Made by a program: the position numbers and the translations under genes
Shown here: positions 1 to 9,121 of the stretch, in pieces
Layout of the letters: the number at the start of each line of letters is the position of its first letter
Numbering within the stretch: position 1 is the stretch's first letter
From: Lactobacillus sp. CBA3606
Lineage (GTDB): Bacteria; Bacillota; Bacilli; Lactobacillales; Lactobacillaceae
Reading direction: 5' to 3'
Length of the DNA: 64,000 nt
Assembly (NCBI RefSeq): GCF_002970935.1
Contig: NZ_CP027194.1
Coordinates: 1,736,001-1,800,000, forward strand
Notes under the pieces: generated by a model
The model's input: the letters and a program-made list of their open reading frames with translations, nothing else
What the model was told of the DNA's origin: nothing
Database searches by the model: none

Positions 1-879
1 GAGTGGTAACCCGGCAATCGAATAATCTTGAAATAAGGCTTGAAAATGAATGCCGTGGGTCATGCCAACCGGAGCAGTGGCTTGACCGAGCCGGTGTTGA
101 AGCTCGCTGGGACTCCATTCACCCCAAGCAGTGTTACTGGCGAGTAGGCCGAGTGGTGAGATTAAGGCCAACCCAATCAGGAGATACAACCATGGTCGTC
201 GGTTCGTCCGTGGGGTAGCTTGATATAAGTTGAGCGGGGCGACTTTCTTAACGAACTGATAAACCAGTAACGTAAAACCGACTTCCACCCAACCGGCGAC
301 TAATAAATGAGCCGCTAACATGGCTGGTACGGCGATGTTAAGCCCGTATGGACAGTAAAGCGGCGTGCCGTTGGCCGTATGAGCTAATAAAGGTTGCAAG
401 CCTAGCTCAATTCCCGCAACTAAGGCAGCGGTGTTAATGCCAAGGTAGGCCCCAACTGCGAGGCCTATTTTTTCGTGATGCCATTTTTGACCGATACGAT
501 AGCAAGCATAACCAACAAACGGCATGATGACTGCCATATTAAATGCATTAGCACCAAAGGCCAGAATCCCGCCGTCACCGAAAAGTAGGGCCTGTAGTAA
601 TAAGGTCACGGTTAACGCTAAACAGGCCGCCCAGGGCCCAATCAGCACCGCTAACAGCGTCCCACCCACAGCATGTGCGGTGGTCCCGCCTGGAATTGGC
701 AGATTAAACATCATGATTAAAAAAGCCAACGCGGCAGCAATGCCGAGCATCGGTAAGGTTTCATGGTGGGTTTTAATCTGAACTTTAACCTTTAGTACTG
801 CCACGGTCCAAATGGGCGCCATGGCGGCAACGAGTGTGCCACAAGTGGCAGGGCTTAAATAGTTATCCGGAATATGCAC
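1..879 (-). CDS. larMN: Nickel ECF transporter membrane component (CbiM/CbiN type), 3' end outside window
   Basis: The minus-strand frame stays open for 293 codons to the window edge, so the C-terminus is missing. It begins with GTG at 877-879, behind an AGAGGTG ribosome site. The protein starts VHIPDNYLSP, the classic CbiM opening in which the N-terminal His helps bind Ni or Co, and continues as a polytopic membrane protein with the conserved PGGTTAHAVGGTL segment. CbiM-type proteins are the substrate-binding membrane subunits of nickel/cobalt ECF importers. It lies 15 bases behind larR on the same strand and back to back with the lactate racemase operon, so it most likely supplies nickel for LarA. 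In L. plantarum this gene is a CbiM-CbiN fusion called larMN; the N part of the fusion would lie outside the window. Confidence 0.88.
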   Translation of the reverse strand, partial: MHIPDNYLSPATCGTLVAAMAPIWTVAVLKVKVQIKTHHETLPMLGIAAALAFLIMMFNLPIPGGTTAHAVGGTLLAVLIGPWAACLALTVTLLLQALLFGDGGILAFGANAFNMAVIMPFVGYACYRIGQKWHHEKIGLAVGAYLGINTAALVAGIELGLQPLLAHTANGTPLYCPYGLNIAVPAMLAAHLLVAGWVEVGFTLLVYQFVKKVAPLNLYQATPRTNRRPWLYLLIGLALISPLGLLASNTAWGEWSPSELQHRLGQATAPVGMTHGIHFQALFQDYSIAGLPL

Positions 880-894
880 GGATGAGCACCTCTT

Positions 895-1560
895 CTAATT
901 AGCAATTTGATCTAAGAGATAACTGATGTCTTGAATAATGAACTTATGATTTTGAACCAACAATACGTTATCAGCCCGCAATTCTTTCAACATTCGGTTG
1001 ACGCTACTCCGTGAACTAATCCCACAAAATCCCGCAATATCTTCATTAGTGACGACAAAATCAATTAAAATCCCAGCTTTAATTTGACGGCCAAATAAAC
1101 CAACTAGACTGTAAATAAAAGCACAGATAGCGCCTTTTTTACCGTTCATGACCATACGTTGCAAGCGTAAAATGTTTTCGGACAATTTCTTCCGATAATA
1201 ATTTTTGACGTAATTTTGTAATTCCGGGGTATGGTTCACATATTTCCAAAAATCGACGCGATTAACTTGGTAAAAAGTAGCATATTCGGATTCAATCCGG
1301 ACGTTAAAAGGTTGATCGGTCGACCGTGAAACTTCATCACGGAGTAAAGAAATCACATCAGGCTTGGCAATGTACGATAAATTAAATTCGCGGCCGTCTT
1401 GTAAAATGATGCTGTTCTTGATGATGCCATCCTTTAAGACGTACGTGTAGTGCTCTGCTAAACCATGATAGGTCAAGTAAGTATGGCGTTTTTTTTGAAT
1501 TGTCGGGACATGATGGGCTTCTAAATAGCTCAGTAAATATTCAATATCAGTTAATACCAT
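895..1560 (-). CDS. larR: Crp/Fnr-family regulator of lactate racemization
   Basis: This 221-residue protein has the Crp/Fnr layout: an N-terminal beta-rich sensor half (about residues 10-120), a long helix, then a C-terminal helix-turn-helix where EDIAGFCGISSRSSVNRML (about 175-195) reads as the recognition region. It is divergent from larA and directly upstream of larMN. In L. plantarum, LarR is the activator that induces the lar operons in response to L-lactate and is antagonised by D-lactate. That role is assigned here from gene position and fold. The ATG at 1560 is not preceded by a strong ribosome site. The 226-base space to larA holds an inverted repeat that could be its operator. Confidence 0.9.
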   Translation of the reverse strand: MVLTDIEYLLSYLEAHHVPTIQKKRHTYLTYHGLAEHYTYVLKDGIIKNSIILQDGREFNLSYIAKPDVISLLRDEVSRSTDQPFNVRIESEYATFYQVNRVDFWKYVNHTPELQNYVKNYYRKKLSENILRLQRMVMNGKKGAICAFIYSLVGLFGRQIKAGILIDFVVTNEDIAGFCGISSRSSVNRMLKELRADNVLLVQNHKFIIQDISYLLDQIAN

Positions 1561-1660
1561 CTTAGTTTCAGTTCTTTCGTGAATAGATTTAGGGTCACGA
1601 TTGTCCTAATCACGATCAGTCCGTTGTTAAGCATACCTTTTTTATGAATTAGTACAATCG

Positions 1661-1705
1661 CATTTAAAGTATACATTTGTTAACGCATTTTGAAAACTTT
1701 AAATG
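1661..1705. promoter_or_regulatory. Inverted repeat in larR-larA intergenic region, candidate LarR operator
   Basis: CATTTAAAGT at 1661-1670 is repeated exactly inverted as ACTTTAAATG at 1696-1705, with a 25-base spacer that itself contains ATTTGTTAACGCATT. A TATAAC -10 candidate for larA lies at 1732-1737 with no good -35, which is the usual look of an activator-dependent promoter. Binding by LarR is inferred; the exact published Lar box was not compared. Confidence 0.5.
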
Positions 1706-1786
1706 TAGCAGTTAATTTTGGCAGGGACGAGTATAACAAAAGGTGCGTGTAAAAAATAGTTTAATGAAAGAGGATGGCCAAAAGAC

Positions 1787-3061
1787 ATGGTTGCAATTGA
1801 TTTACCCTATGATAAGACCACGATTACCGCTGAAATTCCAGAAAAGAATTTCGCCGGTAAACTAGTCTCACAAGCTGCAACATATCATAACAAATTATCC
1901 GAAAGTGAAACGGTGGAACAATCACTAGATCACCCCATTGGCACGGATAAATTAGAAACTTTAGCTCAAGGAAAAAAGAATATCGTCATTATTAGTTCTG
2001 ACCATACCCGGCCGGTACCGTCACACATTATGACGCCTATTTTATTACGGCGGTTACGGTCCGTTGCACCAGATGCACGGATTCGAATTTTAGTCGCAAC
2101 GGGCTTCCATCGGCCATCAACCCATGAGGAATTAGTTAACAAATATGGTGCTGACATCGTCGCTAATGAAGAAATCGTGATGCATGTGTCAACCGATGAT
2201 AGCAGTATGGTTCAAATCGGCCAGTTACCATCTGGTGGCGCTTGCATTATTAATAAAGTCGCCGCTGAAGCCGACTTACTAATTTCAGAAGGCTTCATTG
2301 AATCTCACTTCTTTGCCGGCTTTTCTGGTGGGCGTAAGTCAGTTTTGCCAGGGGTAGCGTCTTATAAGACCATCATGGCAAACCATTCCGGTGAATTTAT
2401 TAATTCACCTAAAGCCCGGACCGGTAATTTAATGCATAATCCGATTCATAAAGATATGGTTTATGCAGCTCGGACTGCCAAGCTCGCATTTATTTTGAAC
2501 GTAGTCTTAGATGAAGATAAAAAAATTATTGGCTCCTTTGCTGGTGACATGGAAGCAGCGCACAAAGTTGGTTGTGACTTTGTCAAAGAACTTTCCAGTG
2601 TCCCTAAAATTGATTCTGATATTGCAATTTCAACCAATGGTGGTTACCCCTTAGATCAAAACATTTATCAAGCGGTTAAAGGGATGACAGCCGCTGAAGC
2701 AACGAATAAAGAAGGCGGGACGATCGTGATGGTTGCCGGTGCCCGTGATGGTCACGGTGGCGAAGGTTTCTTCCATAACTTGGCTGATGTTGACGATCCG
2801 AAAGAATTCTTAGACCAGGCGATTAATACGCCACGGTTAAAGACAATTCCTGACCAATGGACGGCACAAATTTTTGCCCGCATTTTGGTGCATCATCATG
2901 TTATCTTTGTGTCAGATTTGGTTGATCCAGCATTGATTACGGGAATGCATATGGAACTTGCTAAAACCTTAGATGAAGCCATGGCTAAAGCTTATGCTCG
3001 TGAAGGAGAAAACGCCCGCGTAACGGTAGTGCCAGACGGTTTAGGTGTCATTGTAAAATAA
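1787..3061 (+). CDS. larA: Nickel-pincer lactate racemase
   Basis: LarA interconverts L- and D-lactate, giving the cell D-lactate for its peptidoglycan precursors. The 424-residue sequence carries all residues known from the L. plantarum enzyme at the expected numbers: His108 (TGFHRP) and His174 (ESHFFAGF) as acid/base pair, Lys184 (SGGRKS) for covalent attachment of the nickel-pincer nucleotide, and His200 as nickel ligand. The ATG at 1787 follows AAAGAGG with a rather long gap of about 12 bases. It is the first gene of the larABCDE operon, only one base ahead of larB. Confidence 0.98.
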   Translation: MVAIDLPYDKTTITAEIPEKNFAGKLVSQAATYHNKLSESETVEQSLDHPIGTDKLETLAQGKKNIVIISSDHTRPVPSHIMTPILLRRLRSVAPDARIRILVATGFHRPSTHEELVNKYGADIVANEEIVMHVSTDDSSMVQIGQLPSGGACIINKVAAEADLLISEGFIESHFFAGFSGGRKSVLPGVASYKTIMANHSGEFINSPKARTGNLMHNPIHKDMVYAARTAKLAFILNVVLDEDKKIIGSFAGDMEAAHKVGCDFVKELSSVPKIDSDIAISTNGGYPLDQNIYQAVKGMTAAEATNKEGGTIVMVAGARDGHGGEGFFHNLADVDDPKEFLDQAINTPRLKTIPDQWTAQIFARILVHHHVIFVSDLVDPALITGMHMELAKTLDEAMAKAYAREGENARVTVVPDGLGVIVK

Positions 3062-3062
3062 C

Positions 3063-3800
3063 ATGACAACTGATGAAATCTTACAAGCCGTCGCTGCTGG
3101 CAATCTCAGTCCAACGGCCGCCGCACACCAATTAGAGGCCACCCAAACCGCTGATTTAGGATTTGCCAATGTTGATTTAAGTCGTCAACGGCGCAATGGT
3201 TTTCCAGAAGTCGTCTACGGTGCGGGTAAAACTGCTGCTCAAATTGTCGATATTGTCACTGCCATGACGACCACTGCAGCACCGATTCTAACAACACGGT
3301 TGTCAGCGGCGAAGTTTGCGGCTATTCAGCCGGCCTTACCAACCGCGGTGTATCATGCTACGGCGCAATGCATGACGGTTGGGGCATTAACCCCAGCGAA
3401 GTCAGCGGACTATATTGCCGTGGTGACAGCCGGAACATCAGACATGCCAGTAGCAGAAGAAGCGGTGATTACTGCCCAGACTTTTGGTAACCGGGTTGAA
3501 CGGGTCTACGATGTCGGTGTGGCTGGGATTCATCGGTTATTTGCTAAGTTAGACGTGATTCGCGGTGCTAAGGTTGTCATCGTGGTTGCGGGCATGGAAG
3601 GCGCTTTAGCCAGTGTGGTTGGCGGCTTAATCGACAAACCGTTAATTGCGGTGCCGACCAGCATTGGTTATGGCACGAATTTTCAAGGCATGACCGCGCT
3701 GTTGACCATGCTAAATAGCTGTGCGTCCGGGATTACCGTGGTTAATATTGATAATGGTTTTGGCGCGGCGTATTCAGCCAGCATGATTAACCAATTATAG
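3063..3800 (+). CDS. larB: Nicotinate adenine dinucleotide carboxylase/hydrolase LarB (cofactor synthesis)
   Basis: LarB carboxylates the pyridinium ring of NaAD and hydrolyses the phosphoanhydride, the first step toward the nickel-pincer cofactor of LarA. The 245 residues show the AIR-carboxylase (PurE-like) C-terminal half, with the glycine-rich segment [13 protein letters not shown] followed by [14 protein letters not shown]. The ATG sits one base after the larA stop, so translation is coupled. There are 35 bases to larC1, with an AGAGAGGAAA ribosome site there. Confidence 0.96.
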   Translation: MTTDEILQAVAAGNLSPTAAAHQLEATQTADLGFANVDLSRQRRNGFPEVVYGAGKTAAQIVDIVTAMTTTAAPILTTRLSAAKFAAIQPALPTAVYHATAQCMTVGALTPAKSADYIAVVTAGTSDMPVAEEAVITAQTFGNRVERVYDVGVAGIHRLFAKLDVIRGAKVVIVVAGMEGALASVVGGLIDKPLIAVPTSIGYGTNFQGMTALLTMLNSCASGITVVNIDNGFGAAYSASMINQL

Positions 3801-3835
3801 GATTGTTCACTTAACTGAACAGAGAGGAAAATAAC

Positions 3836-4621
3836 ATGCGAACACTCTATTTAGATGCTTTTTCCGGCATTAGCGGGGATATGTTTTTAGGGGCACTCTT
3901 GGATTTAGGCTTGGATTTTGAGGCCTTAAAAACCGAACTTGCCAAATTACCCGTGACTGGCTATACCTTAACGCATGCGCGGTTAGCTAAAAGTAGCATT
4001 TATGGTACAAGTTTTGATGTGCAAGTCGCTGGTGGCAAGGATCATGGTTTTGTGGAACATCATCATCCGGCTGCGGATCACCATCATCATGGTGCAGCCC
4101 GTCATTTAAGCGATATTTTAGCGCTAATTGATAACAGTGCCTTATCGACCACGGTGAAAAAGCGGGCGCAAGCTATTTTTACTGAAATTGCGCAGGCTGA
4201 AGCGACTGTTCATCAAATGCCACTTGCCGAGGTTCATTTTCATGAAGTCGGGGCATTAGATTCGATTGTGGATATCGTCGGTTGTTGTGTGGCCTTGGAA
4301 TTGATGAAAATCGACCAGCTAATTGCGTCACCATTAAGTGATGGTAGCGGGTTTATCCAAGTAGCACATGGGCAGATGCCTGTACCAGTACCTGCAGTGA
4401 TGCAGATGCGTGTCGGTACGCAGATTCCAATTCACCAACGGTTAGATGTGCAAACGGAATTGATTACGCCGACCGGGATGGGCTTGGTTAAAACTTTAGT
4501 GCATGAATTTGGGCCATTGCCCGCCGATCAGACGCCACTCAAAGTTGGCTATGGTTTTGGACAACGGGATACTGGTGGCTTCAATGCATTACGTGCAGTT
4601 TTATTCGAAAAAAAAAACTAA
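3836..4621 (+). CDS. larC1: Nickel insertion protein LarC, N-terminal part (0-frame product)
   Basis: LarC inserts nickel into the pyridinium bis-thiocarboxylate mononucleotide made by LarB and LarE. This frame gives 261 residues starting MRTLYLDAFSGISGDM, with a His-rich internal stretch (about residues 77-92, many HH and HHHH runs) suited to metal storage. It ends abruptly with EKKN and TAA inside a run of ten A residues, while the rest of the protein continues in the -1 frame. In L. plantarum the active protein is the fusion LarC1C2 made by ribosomal frameshifting, so the stop is expected and not a mutation. Confidence 0.95.
   Translation: MRTLYLDAFSGISGDMFLGALLDLGLDFEALKTELAKLPVTGYTLTHARLAKSSIYGTSFDVQVAGGKDHGFVEHHHPAADHHHHGAARHLSDILALIDNSALSTTVKKRAQAIFTEIAQAEATVHQMPLAEVHFHEVGALDSIVDIVGCCVALELMKIDQLIASPLSDGSGFIQVAHGQMPVPVPAVMQMRVGTQIPIHQRLDVQTELITPTGMGLVKTLVHEFGPLPADQTPLKVGYGFGQRDTGGFNALRAVLFEKKN
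4608..4621 (+). promoter_or_regulatory. Programmed -1 ribosomal frameshift site in larC
   Basis: A run of ten A residues occupies 4608-4617. In the larC1 frame, bases 4612-4618 read A AAA AAC, a textbook X XXY YYZ slippery heptamer, immediately followed by the TAA stop at 4619-4621. Slipping back one base gives AAA CTA AGT CAT and so on, running without interruption into larC2. The slippery site and frames are seen directly; frameshifting itself is known for this gene pair in the species. Confidence 0.85.
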
Positions 4622-4629
4622 GTCATCAA

Positions 4630-5091
4630 TTGGTTGATCAGACAGCGGATGCTGTGGTCTTGATTGAAGCGAATTTGGATGATCAAACAGGGGAAAGTTT
4701 AGGTTATGCGATGGCGGAGCTTTTGGCAGCCGGCGCTTATGACGTCTACTTTACTCCCATTCAGATGAAGAAAAATCGACCTGCTACGAAGTTGTCGGTA
4801 TTAGGTCAGCCGCGTGATCGTGAAAAACTAACTAAAATTATTTTAACGGCCACTAGCACGATGGGCGTGCGTTATCAGACTTGGCAACGGACCATTATGC
4901 GGCGGCGGTTTACAAGCGTTGAAACACCATACGGACTCGTGCAAATCAAAATCGCAACGTATGACGACCTTGAAAAGCGGACGCCAGAATATGCGGACTG
5001 TGCACATTTAGCGCAGCGTTACCATATTCCGTTTATGACCGTTTACCAAGCTGCCTTAGTGGCCGCAACTGATTTGAAGCAGGAGGAATGA
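4630..5091 (+). CDS. larC2: Nickel insertion protein LarC, C-terminal part (reached by -1 frameshift)
   Basis: This segment encodes the C-terminal domain of LarC, starting around LVDQTADAVVLIEANLDDQTGE and ending KQEE, about 154 residues. The frame is open upstream through the A10 run, so it is read mainly as the tail of LarC1. A separate start is unlikely: the only candidate, TTG at 4630, lacks a ribosome site. EANLDDQTGE and the RRRF...ETPYG region are typical of LarC C-terminal domains (DUF111 family), which bind CTP and nickel. Its stop overlaps the AGGAGGAATGA that serves larD. Confidence 0.93.
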   Translation: MVDQTADAVVLIEANLDDQTGESLGYAMAELLAAGAYDVYFTPIQMKKNRPATKLSVLGQPRDREKLTKIILTATSTMGVRYQTWQRTIMRRRFTSVETPYGLVQIKIATYDDLEKRTPEYADCAHLAQRYHIPFMTVYQAALVAATDLKQEE

Positions 5092-5094
5092 GTT

Positions 5095-5808
5095 TTGTTA
5101 CATCAATTAATTGCCGAATTTATGGGCACCGCCTTGATGATTATTTTTGGGGTCGGCGTGCACTGTAGTACGGTGCTCAAAGGAACCAAATATCGTGGTT
5201 CTGGTCATATTTTTGCAATCACTACATGGGGATTTGGGATTACGATTGCCTTATTTATTTTTGGCAATGTTTGTATTAATCCGGCCATGGTTTTGGCCCA
5301 ATGTTTATTAGGCAATTTGGCTTGGAGTCGGTTCATTCCTTATTCCATCGCCGAAGTTTTAGGTGGGGTCGTTGGTTCTGTCATCGTGTGGATTATGTAT
5401 GCGGATCATTTCAAAGCATCGGCCGATGAAATTTCACCGATTACGATTCGAAATTTATTTTGTACGTCACCAGCCGTACGGAACTTACCGCGGAACTTTT
5501 TCGTCGAATTATTTGATACGTTTATTTTTATTTCAGGAATTTTAGCTATTTCGACGGTAAAGACGCCCGGGATTGTGCCAATCGGTGTGGGCTTACTAGT
5601 TTGGGCTATCGGGATGGGACTTGGGGGTCCTACCGGTTTCGCCATGAACTTAGCGCGTGATATGGGTCCCAGAATTGCGCATGCTATTTTACCTATTGCC
5701 AATAAAGCGGATAGCGACTGGCAATACGGTATTGTGGTTCCCGGGATTGCACCATTTGTCGGGGCAGCCTTGGCAGCTTGGTTTATGCATGGATTTTTTG
5801 GTATTTAA
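5095..5808 (+). CDS. larD: Lactic-acid aquaglyceroporin
   Basis: This MIP-family channel of 237 residues with six membrane spans is also called glpF1. In L. plantarum it passes lactic acid through the membrane and so feeds substrate to LarA. The first pore motif is a canonical NPA at residues 62-64. The second appears as NLA at 185-187 within AMNLARDMGPR, keeping the selectivity arginine. Translation uses TTG at 5095: AGGAGGA at 5081-5087 is ideally spaced for it, and the ATG at 5088 is out of frame. It overlaps nothing and lies four bases after larC2. Confidence 0.93.
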   Translation: MLHQLIAEFMGTALMIIFGVGVHCSTVLKGTKYRGSGHIFAITTWGFGITIALFIFGNVCINPAMVLAQCLLGNLAWSRFIPYSIAEVLGGVVGSVIVWIMYADHFKASADEISPITIRNLFCTSPAVRNLPRNFFVELFDTFIFISGILAISTVKTPGIVPIGVGLLVWAIGMGLGGPTGFAMNLARDMGPRIAHAILPIANKADSDWQYGIVVPGIAPFVGAALAAWFMHGFFGI

Positions 5809-5837
5809 TTTAAACTAAATAGAAGAGGGTCATTAGA

Positions 5838-6677
5838 ATGACAACTTTAGCAACTAAGAAAGTAACTTTAACCAACTTATTAAAAGATTTAAAACGCGTT
5901 ACCGTCGCATTTTCAGGCGGAATTGACAGTACCTTAGTTTTAAAAATGGCTTTAAACACATTGGGCGCTGAAAACGTCACAGCCGTTGTTGCTAATTCAG
6001 AATTATTTACGGACGAAGAATTTGAAAAGGCTGTTAGCTTGGCACAAGAATTAGGTGCTACTGTTCAAACGACCACCTTGGATTATTTGAGTGATACGCA
6101 TATTGAACATAACACGGCAGACAGCTGGTACTATGCAAAGAAAATGTTCTATGATCGTTTGACCGCTTTAGCTGCTGAAAATGGGAGTGCCACTGTTCTT
6201 GATGGTATGATCAAAAACGATGAACAAGATTATCGTCCTGGTTTGAAGGCACGGACCGAAGCCGGTGCTCGTAGCTTGTTACAAGAAGCAGACTTTTACA
6301 AGGTAGATGTTCGGGCCTTGGCACAAGAACTTGGCTTAACAAACTGGAATAAAGTTGCCTCATGTTCCGTTTCTTCACGGTTCCCTTATGGCACCACGTT
6401 GACGCATGCTAACGTCAAACAAGTCATGGCAGCAGAAAAATACTTGCGTAGCTTAGGCTTCCCAACGGTTCGGGTTCGTTATCATGATGATATTGCTCGG
6501 ATTGAATTACCAGAAGCTCGGATTGGGGATTTCTTGGTCTTCAATGACCGTGTTAATCGGCAATTACAATCATTAGGTTTCCGATATGTTACCTTAGATT
6601 TAGGTGGCTTCCGGAGTGGTCATATGAATGATACGTTGACTAAGCAACAATTAGCGACGTTTGCAACTCAAAACTAA
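5838..6677 (+). CDS. larE: ATP-dependent sacrificial sulfur transferase LarE
   Basis: LarE adenylates the carboxylate groups of the LarB product and transfers sulfur to them. The 279 residues have the PP-loop SGGIDST at 26-32 and Cys176 in NKVASCSVSSR, the cysteine that in the L. plantarum enzyme gives up its own sulfur and becomes dehydroalanine. It is the last gene of the operon, preceded by AGAAGAGGG and followed 18 bases later by a strong terminator. Confidence 0.97.
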   Translation: MTTLATKKVTLTNLLKDLKRVTVAFSGGIDSTLVLKMALNTLGAENVTAVVANSELFTDEEFEKAVSLAQELGATVQTTTLDYLSDTHIEHNTADSWYYAKKMFYDRLTALAAENGSATVLDGMIKNDEQDYRPGLKARTEAGARSLLQEADFYKVDVRALAQELGLTNWNKVASCSVSSRFPYGTTLTHANVKQVMAAEKYLRSLGFPTVRVRYHDDIARIELPEARIGDFLVFNDRVNRQLQSLGFRYVTLDLGGFRSGHMNDTLTKQQLATFATQN

Positions 6678-6694
6678 ATAATTAATGCACTTAG

Positions 6695-6726
6695 AAGCGT
6701 TTGGCTGAAAGGTCAAACGCTTTTTT
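6695..6726 (+). terminator. Terminator of lar operon
   Basis: The inverted repeat AAGCGTTTG / CAAACGCTT (6695-6703 and 6714-6722) runs into TTTTTT, directly behind larE. Confidence 0.9.
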
Positions 6727-6915
6727 GCTGTCCAAAATTCCTTGTGGTTAGTCGGGTTTATTTAATTAATAAACGACGCAATAATCACATAAAAAAATTA
6801 GTCGCTTATTATTAAACCTCAACGTGATTATATTGTTTTTACTTTAAAATTATAATTGAATATTAATTTCCTATCAATTGGAAAAAGTTCAAATGAGAAG
6901 TAGTGGGGCGAAATA

Positions 6916-8400
6916 ATGGCGGAAAATAATAATAAAATAACGCTAACGGCGTTAGTTATGATGATCTTTACCACAGTTTTTGGCTTTGCCAATAGTACAG
7001 TGGCATTTTACTTGATGGGCTATGCGTCAATCTTGTTCTATCTGTTAGCAGCGGTACTCTTTTTCATTCCGTTTGCGATGATGATGGCGGAATATGGTGC
7101 GGCGATTAAGTCAGATAGCAGTGGGATGTATAAGTGGCTGGAAGTGAGTGTCAACGCACGTTTTGCGTTTGTTGGTACTTTTATGTGGTTTGCTTCTTAT
7201 ATCATTTGGTTGGTTTCGACGTCAGCGAAAGTTTGGATTCCCTTTACCACGATGTTTTTTGGGAGTGACCAAACGCAAAAATTTGCGTTTTTAGGCTTGA
7301 ACGCCACCCAAGTAATTGGGTTACTATCCTGTTTGTGGATGGTCATTGTGACATTAGTATCCATCAAAGGGGTCAAAGGAATTGTGCGGGTTACGAGTTT
7401 AGGGGGCTTAGCGGTCACCAGCTTGAATGCGATTTTATTGGTTGTTTCAGGAGTCATTTTGGCCTTGAATCATGGCCATTTTGCACAACCAATGACGCAT
7501 CTGTTGGATTCGCCTAATCCAGGTTATCAGCAGCCGGTGGGATTGATGAGTTTTGCAGTGTTTGCCATCTTCGCTTATGGCGGACTGGAAGTTCTTGGTG
7601 GCATGGTCGATAAGACGAAAAATCCAGAAAAGACCTTCCCCCGCGGTATTATTATTTCGGCCATCGTGATTACACTTGGCTATGCGTTGGGGATTTTATG
7701 TTGGGGGATTAGTACGAATTGGCAAGCCGTCTTAGCTAACCCAACGACGAATATGGGGAATATTAGTTACGTGATGATGCGTAATTTAGGGCTAGTCTTA
7801 GGGCAGTCATTAGGGTTGAGCCAAGCGACGAGTAATTTAATCGGGTTGTGGTTTGCCCGCTATACCGGATTAGGGATGTTCTTGGCTTATTCGGGAGCGT
7901 TCTTTACGCTAACTTATTCACCACTAAAAACCTTGATTCTGGGGACGCCCAAGTCGTTATGGCCAAAAAAGTTTACTAAATTAAACGAAAATAAGATGCC
8001 TAGCTATGCCATGATGGTGCAATGTGCGATTGTTATTGTCATTATTTTGGTGGCTTCCTTTGCAACGAGTGATGCATCGGCCTTTTATAATGTTTTAACG
8101 TTGATGGCCAATGTTTCGATGACTTTGCCATACTTATTCTTGCTCTATGCTTTTCCAAAGTTCAAGCAAAATCGAGCGATTCAAAAACCGTTTGAAGTCT
8201 ATAAATCACCACGATTAACGGTGCTGATTAGTTGGGTTGTGTTTGTCGTCGTCTTAGGTGCGAATATCTTCACGTTGATTCAACCGGTTCTAGCTACGGG
8301 GAACTTTAAGAACACGTTTTGGATGTTAGTTGGGCCAGTCTTGTTTGGTCTGATTGGGATAATCTGGTATCAAGTACATGTTCACCGCACGACTCGTTAA
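6916..8400 (+). CDS. APC-superfamily amino acid permease (YjeM/glutamate-GABA antiporter-like)
   Basis: The 494-residue polytopic membrane protein has about 12 predicted spans and an amino acid-polyamine-organocation layout. The opening TALVMMIFTTVFGFANS, the segment MMAEYGAAIKSDSSGMYKWLE and the GGLEVLGGMVDKTKNPEKTFPRG block are typical of the glutamate/GABA-antiporter branch, closest in my reading to YjeM. Substrate cannot be told from sequence. GTGGGGCG precedes the ATG. It stands alone between the lar terminator and a small flavin-fold gene, with about 190 AT-rich bases upstream in which no clean promoter stands out. Confidence 0.8.
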   Translation: MAENNNKITLTALVMMIFTTVFGFANSTVAFYLMGYASILFYLLAAVLFFIPFAMMMAEYGAAIKSDSSGMYKWLEVSVNARFAFVGTFMWFASYIIWLVSTSAKVWIPFTTMFFGSDQTQKFAFLGLNATQVIGLLSCLWMVIVTLVSIKGVKGIVRVTSLGGLAVTSLNAILLVVSGVILALNHGHFAQPMTHLLDSPNPGYQQPVGLMSFAVFAIFAYGGLEVLGGMVDKTKNPEKTFPRGIIISAIVITLGYALGILCWGISTNWQAVLANPTTNMGNISYVMMRNLGLVLGQSLGLSQATSNLIGLWFARYTGLGMFLAYSGAFFTLTYSPLKTLILGTPKSLWPKKFTKLNENKMPSYAMMVQCAIVIVIILVASFATSDASAFYNVLTLMANVSMTLPYLFLLYAFPKFKQNRAIQKPFEVYKSPRLTVLISWVVFVVVLGANIFTLIQPVLATGNFKNTFWMLVGPVLFGLIGIIWYQVHVHRTTR

Positions 8401-8482
8401 AATTAATCCAAACATACGTTCCCTTATGAGCTGAAAAGGGGTATAATAAAAGTTATCAATTAGTAGGAAAGGTGATTTTATC

Positions 8483-8917
8483 ATGGAGATTTCTGCCTTA
8501 CAACAAGTCGTTAAAACGAGTAACAAAATTGCGTTAAGTACAGCGTTGGATCATCAAGCTGATGTTAAAATCGTTAATTTTATTTGGTTAGCTGAGCAGC
8601 CCGACCGCTTGTTTTTTTCATCGGTTAAAGATAGTTCGGCGCTAGCTATTTATGCGCAAAACCCTGACCTAGCGTTCATCTCGGTCCCAAAGGATGGGAC
8701 ACCCGGTAATCCTTATATGCGGGCGCAACATGTGCAGTTGCGGCCCTCTAAGAAGACGATGACCGAGTTATTGCCGAGTTACCTGGCAACGGTCCCAAAT
8801 TATCAAAAAGTTTGGGATTTAATCGGGTCTAAGTTAGTCGTCTTTGAACTCGTGCTTAAAGATGTCTATGTTGATCCGGGACTCGGACAACCCAAAGGAA
8901 CGTTACATTTCAAGTAA
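8483..8917 (+). CDS. Pyridoxamine 5'-phosphate oxidase-fold protein
   Basis: This 144-residue protein looks like the flavin-binding split-barrel (PNPOx-like) family. An N-terminal strand pattern (KIALSTALDHQADVKIVNFIW) is followed by PDRLFFSSVKDSSALAIYAQNPDLAFISVP and the conserved VQLRPSKK turn. Members reduce or bind flavin or F420-type substrates; the actual role here is unknown. AGGAAAGGTG lies in front of the ATG at 8483. It is monocistronic, with a terminator 35 bases after its stop. Confidence 0.7.
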   Translation: MEISALQQVVKTSNKIALSTALDHQADVKIVNFIWLAEQPDRLFFSSVKDSSALAIYAQNPDLAFISVPKDGTPGNPYMRAQHVQLRPSKKTMTELLPSYLATVPNYQKVWDLIGSKLVVFELVLKDVYVDPGLGQPKGTLHFK

Positions 8918-8952
8918 TACGTTAAACGAATTGGCTGATAAATAAAATAAGT

Positions 8953-8995
8953 ATGCGCTGAATGACCGATTGAGTTGGGTTCAGCGCATTTTTTT
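8953..8995 (+). terminator. Terminator after PNPOx-like gene
   Basis: ATGCGCTGAA at 8953-8962 pairs perfectly with TTCAGCGCAT at 8980-8989, followed by a seven-T run. Confidence 0.88.
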
Positions 8996-9013
8996 GCGCC
9001 CAGTTTAAGAACT

Positions 9014-9060
9014 AAAAGCAGTATGGTTTCCGCCAACGAGGGGCACCATACTGCTTTTTA
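9014..9060. terminator. Bidirectional terminator between convergent genes
   Basis: A perfect 14-base-pair stem (AAAAGCAGTATGGT at 9014-9027 with its complement at 9045-9058) carries A-runs and T-runs on both sides. It can stop the minus-strand oxidoreductase gene as well as plus-strand read-through. Confidence 0.8.
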
Positions 9061-9121
9061 GCTAAATATATTAAGAATATAGGCGTTACCTGCTGGTCGT
9101 TGTAACCCTTTTTTTCGCGCG

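Noticed and set aside
4619-4632. larC split as a damaging frameshift mutation
   Set aside because: The slippery heptamer, the otherwise intact operon and the known biology of LarC fit programmed frameshifting.
5363-5702. Open frames inside larD on both strands
   Set aside because: They overlap a well-supported membrane protein and lack ribosome sites.
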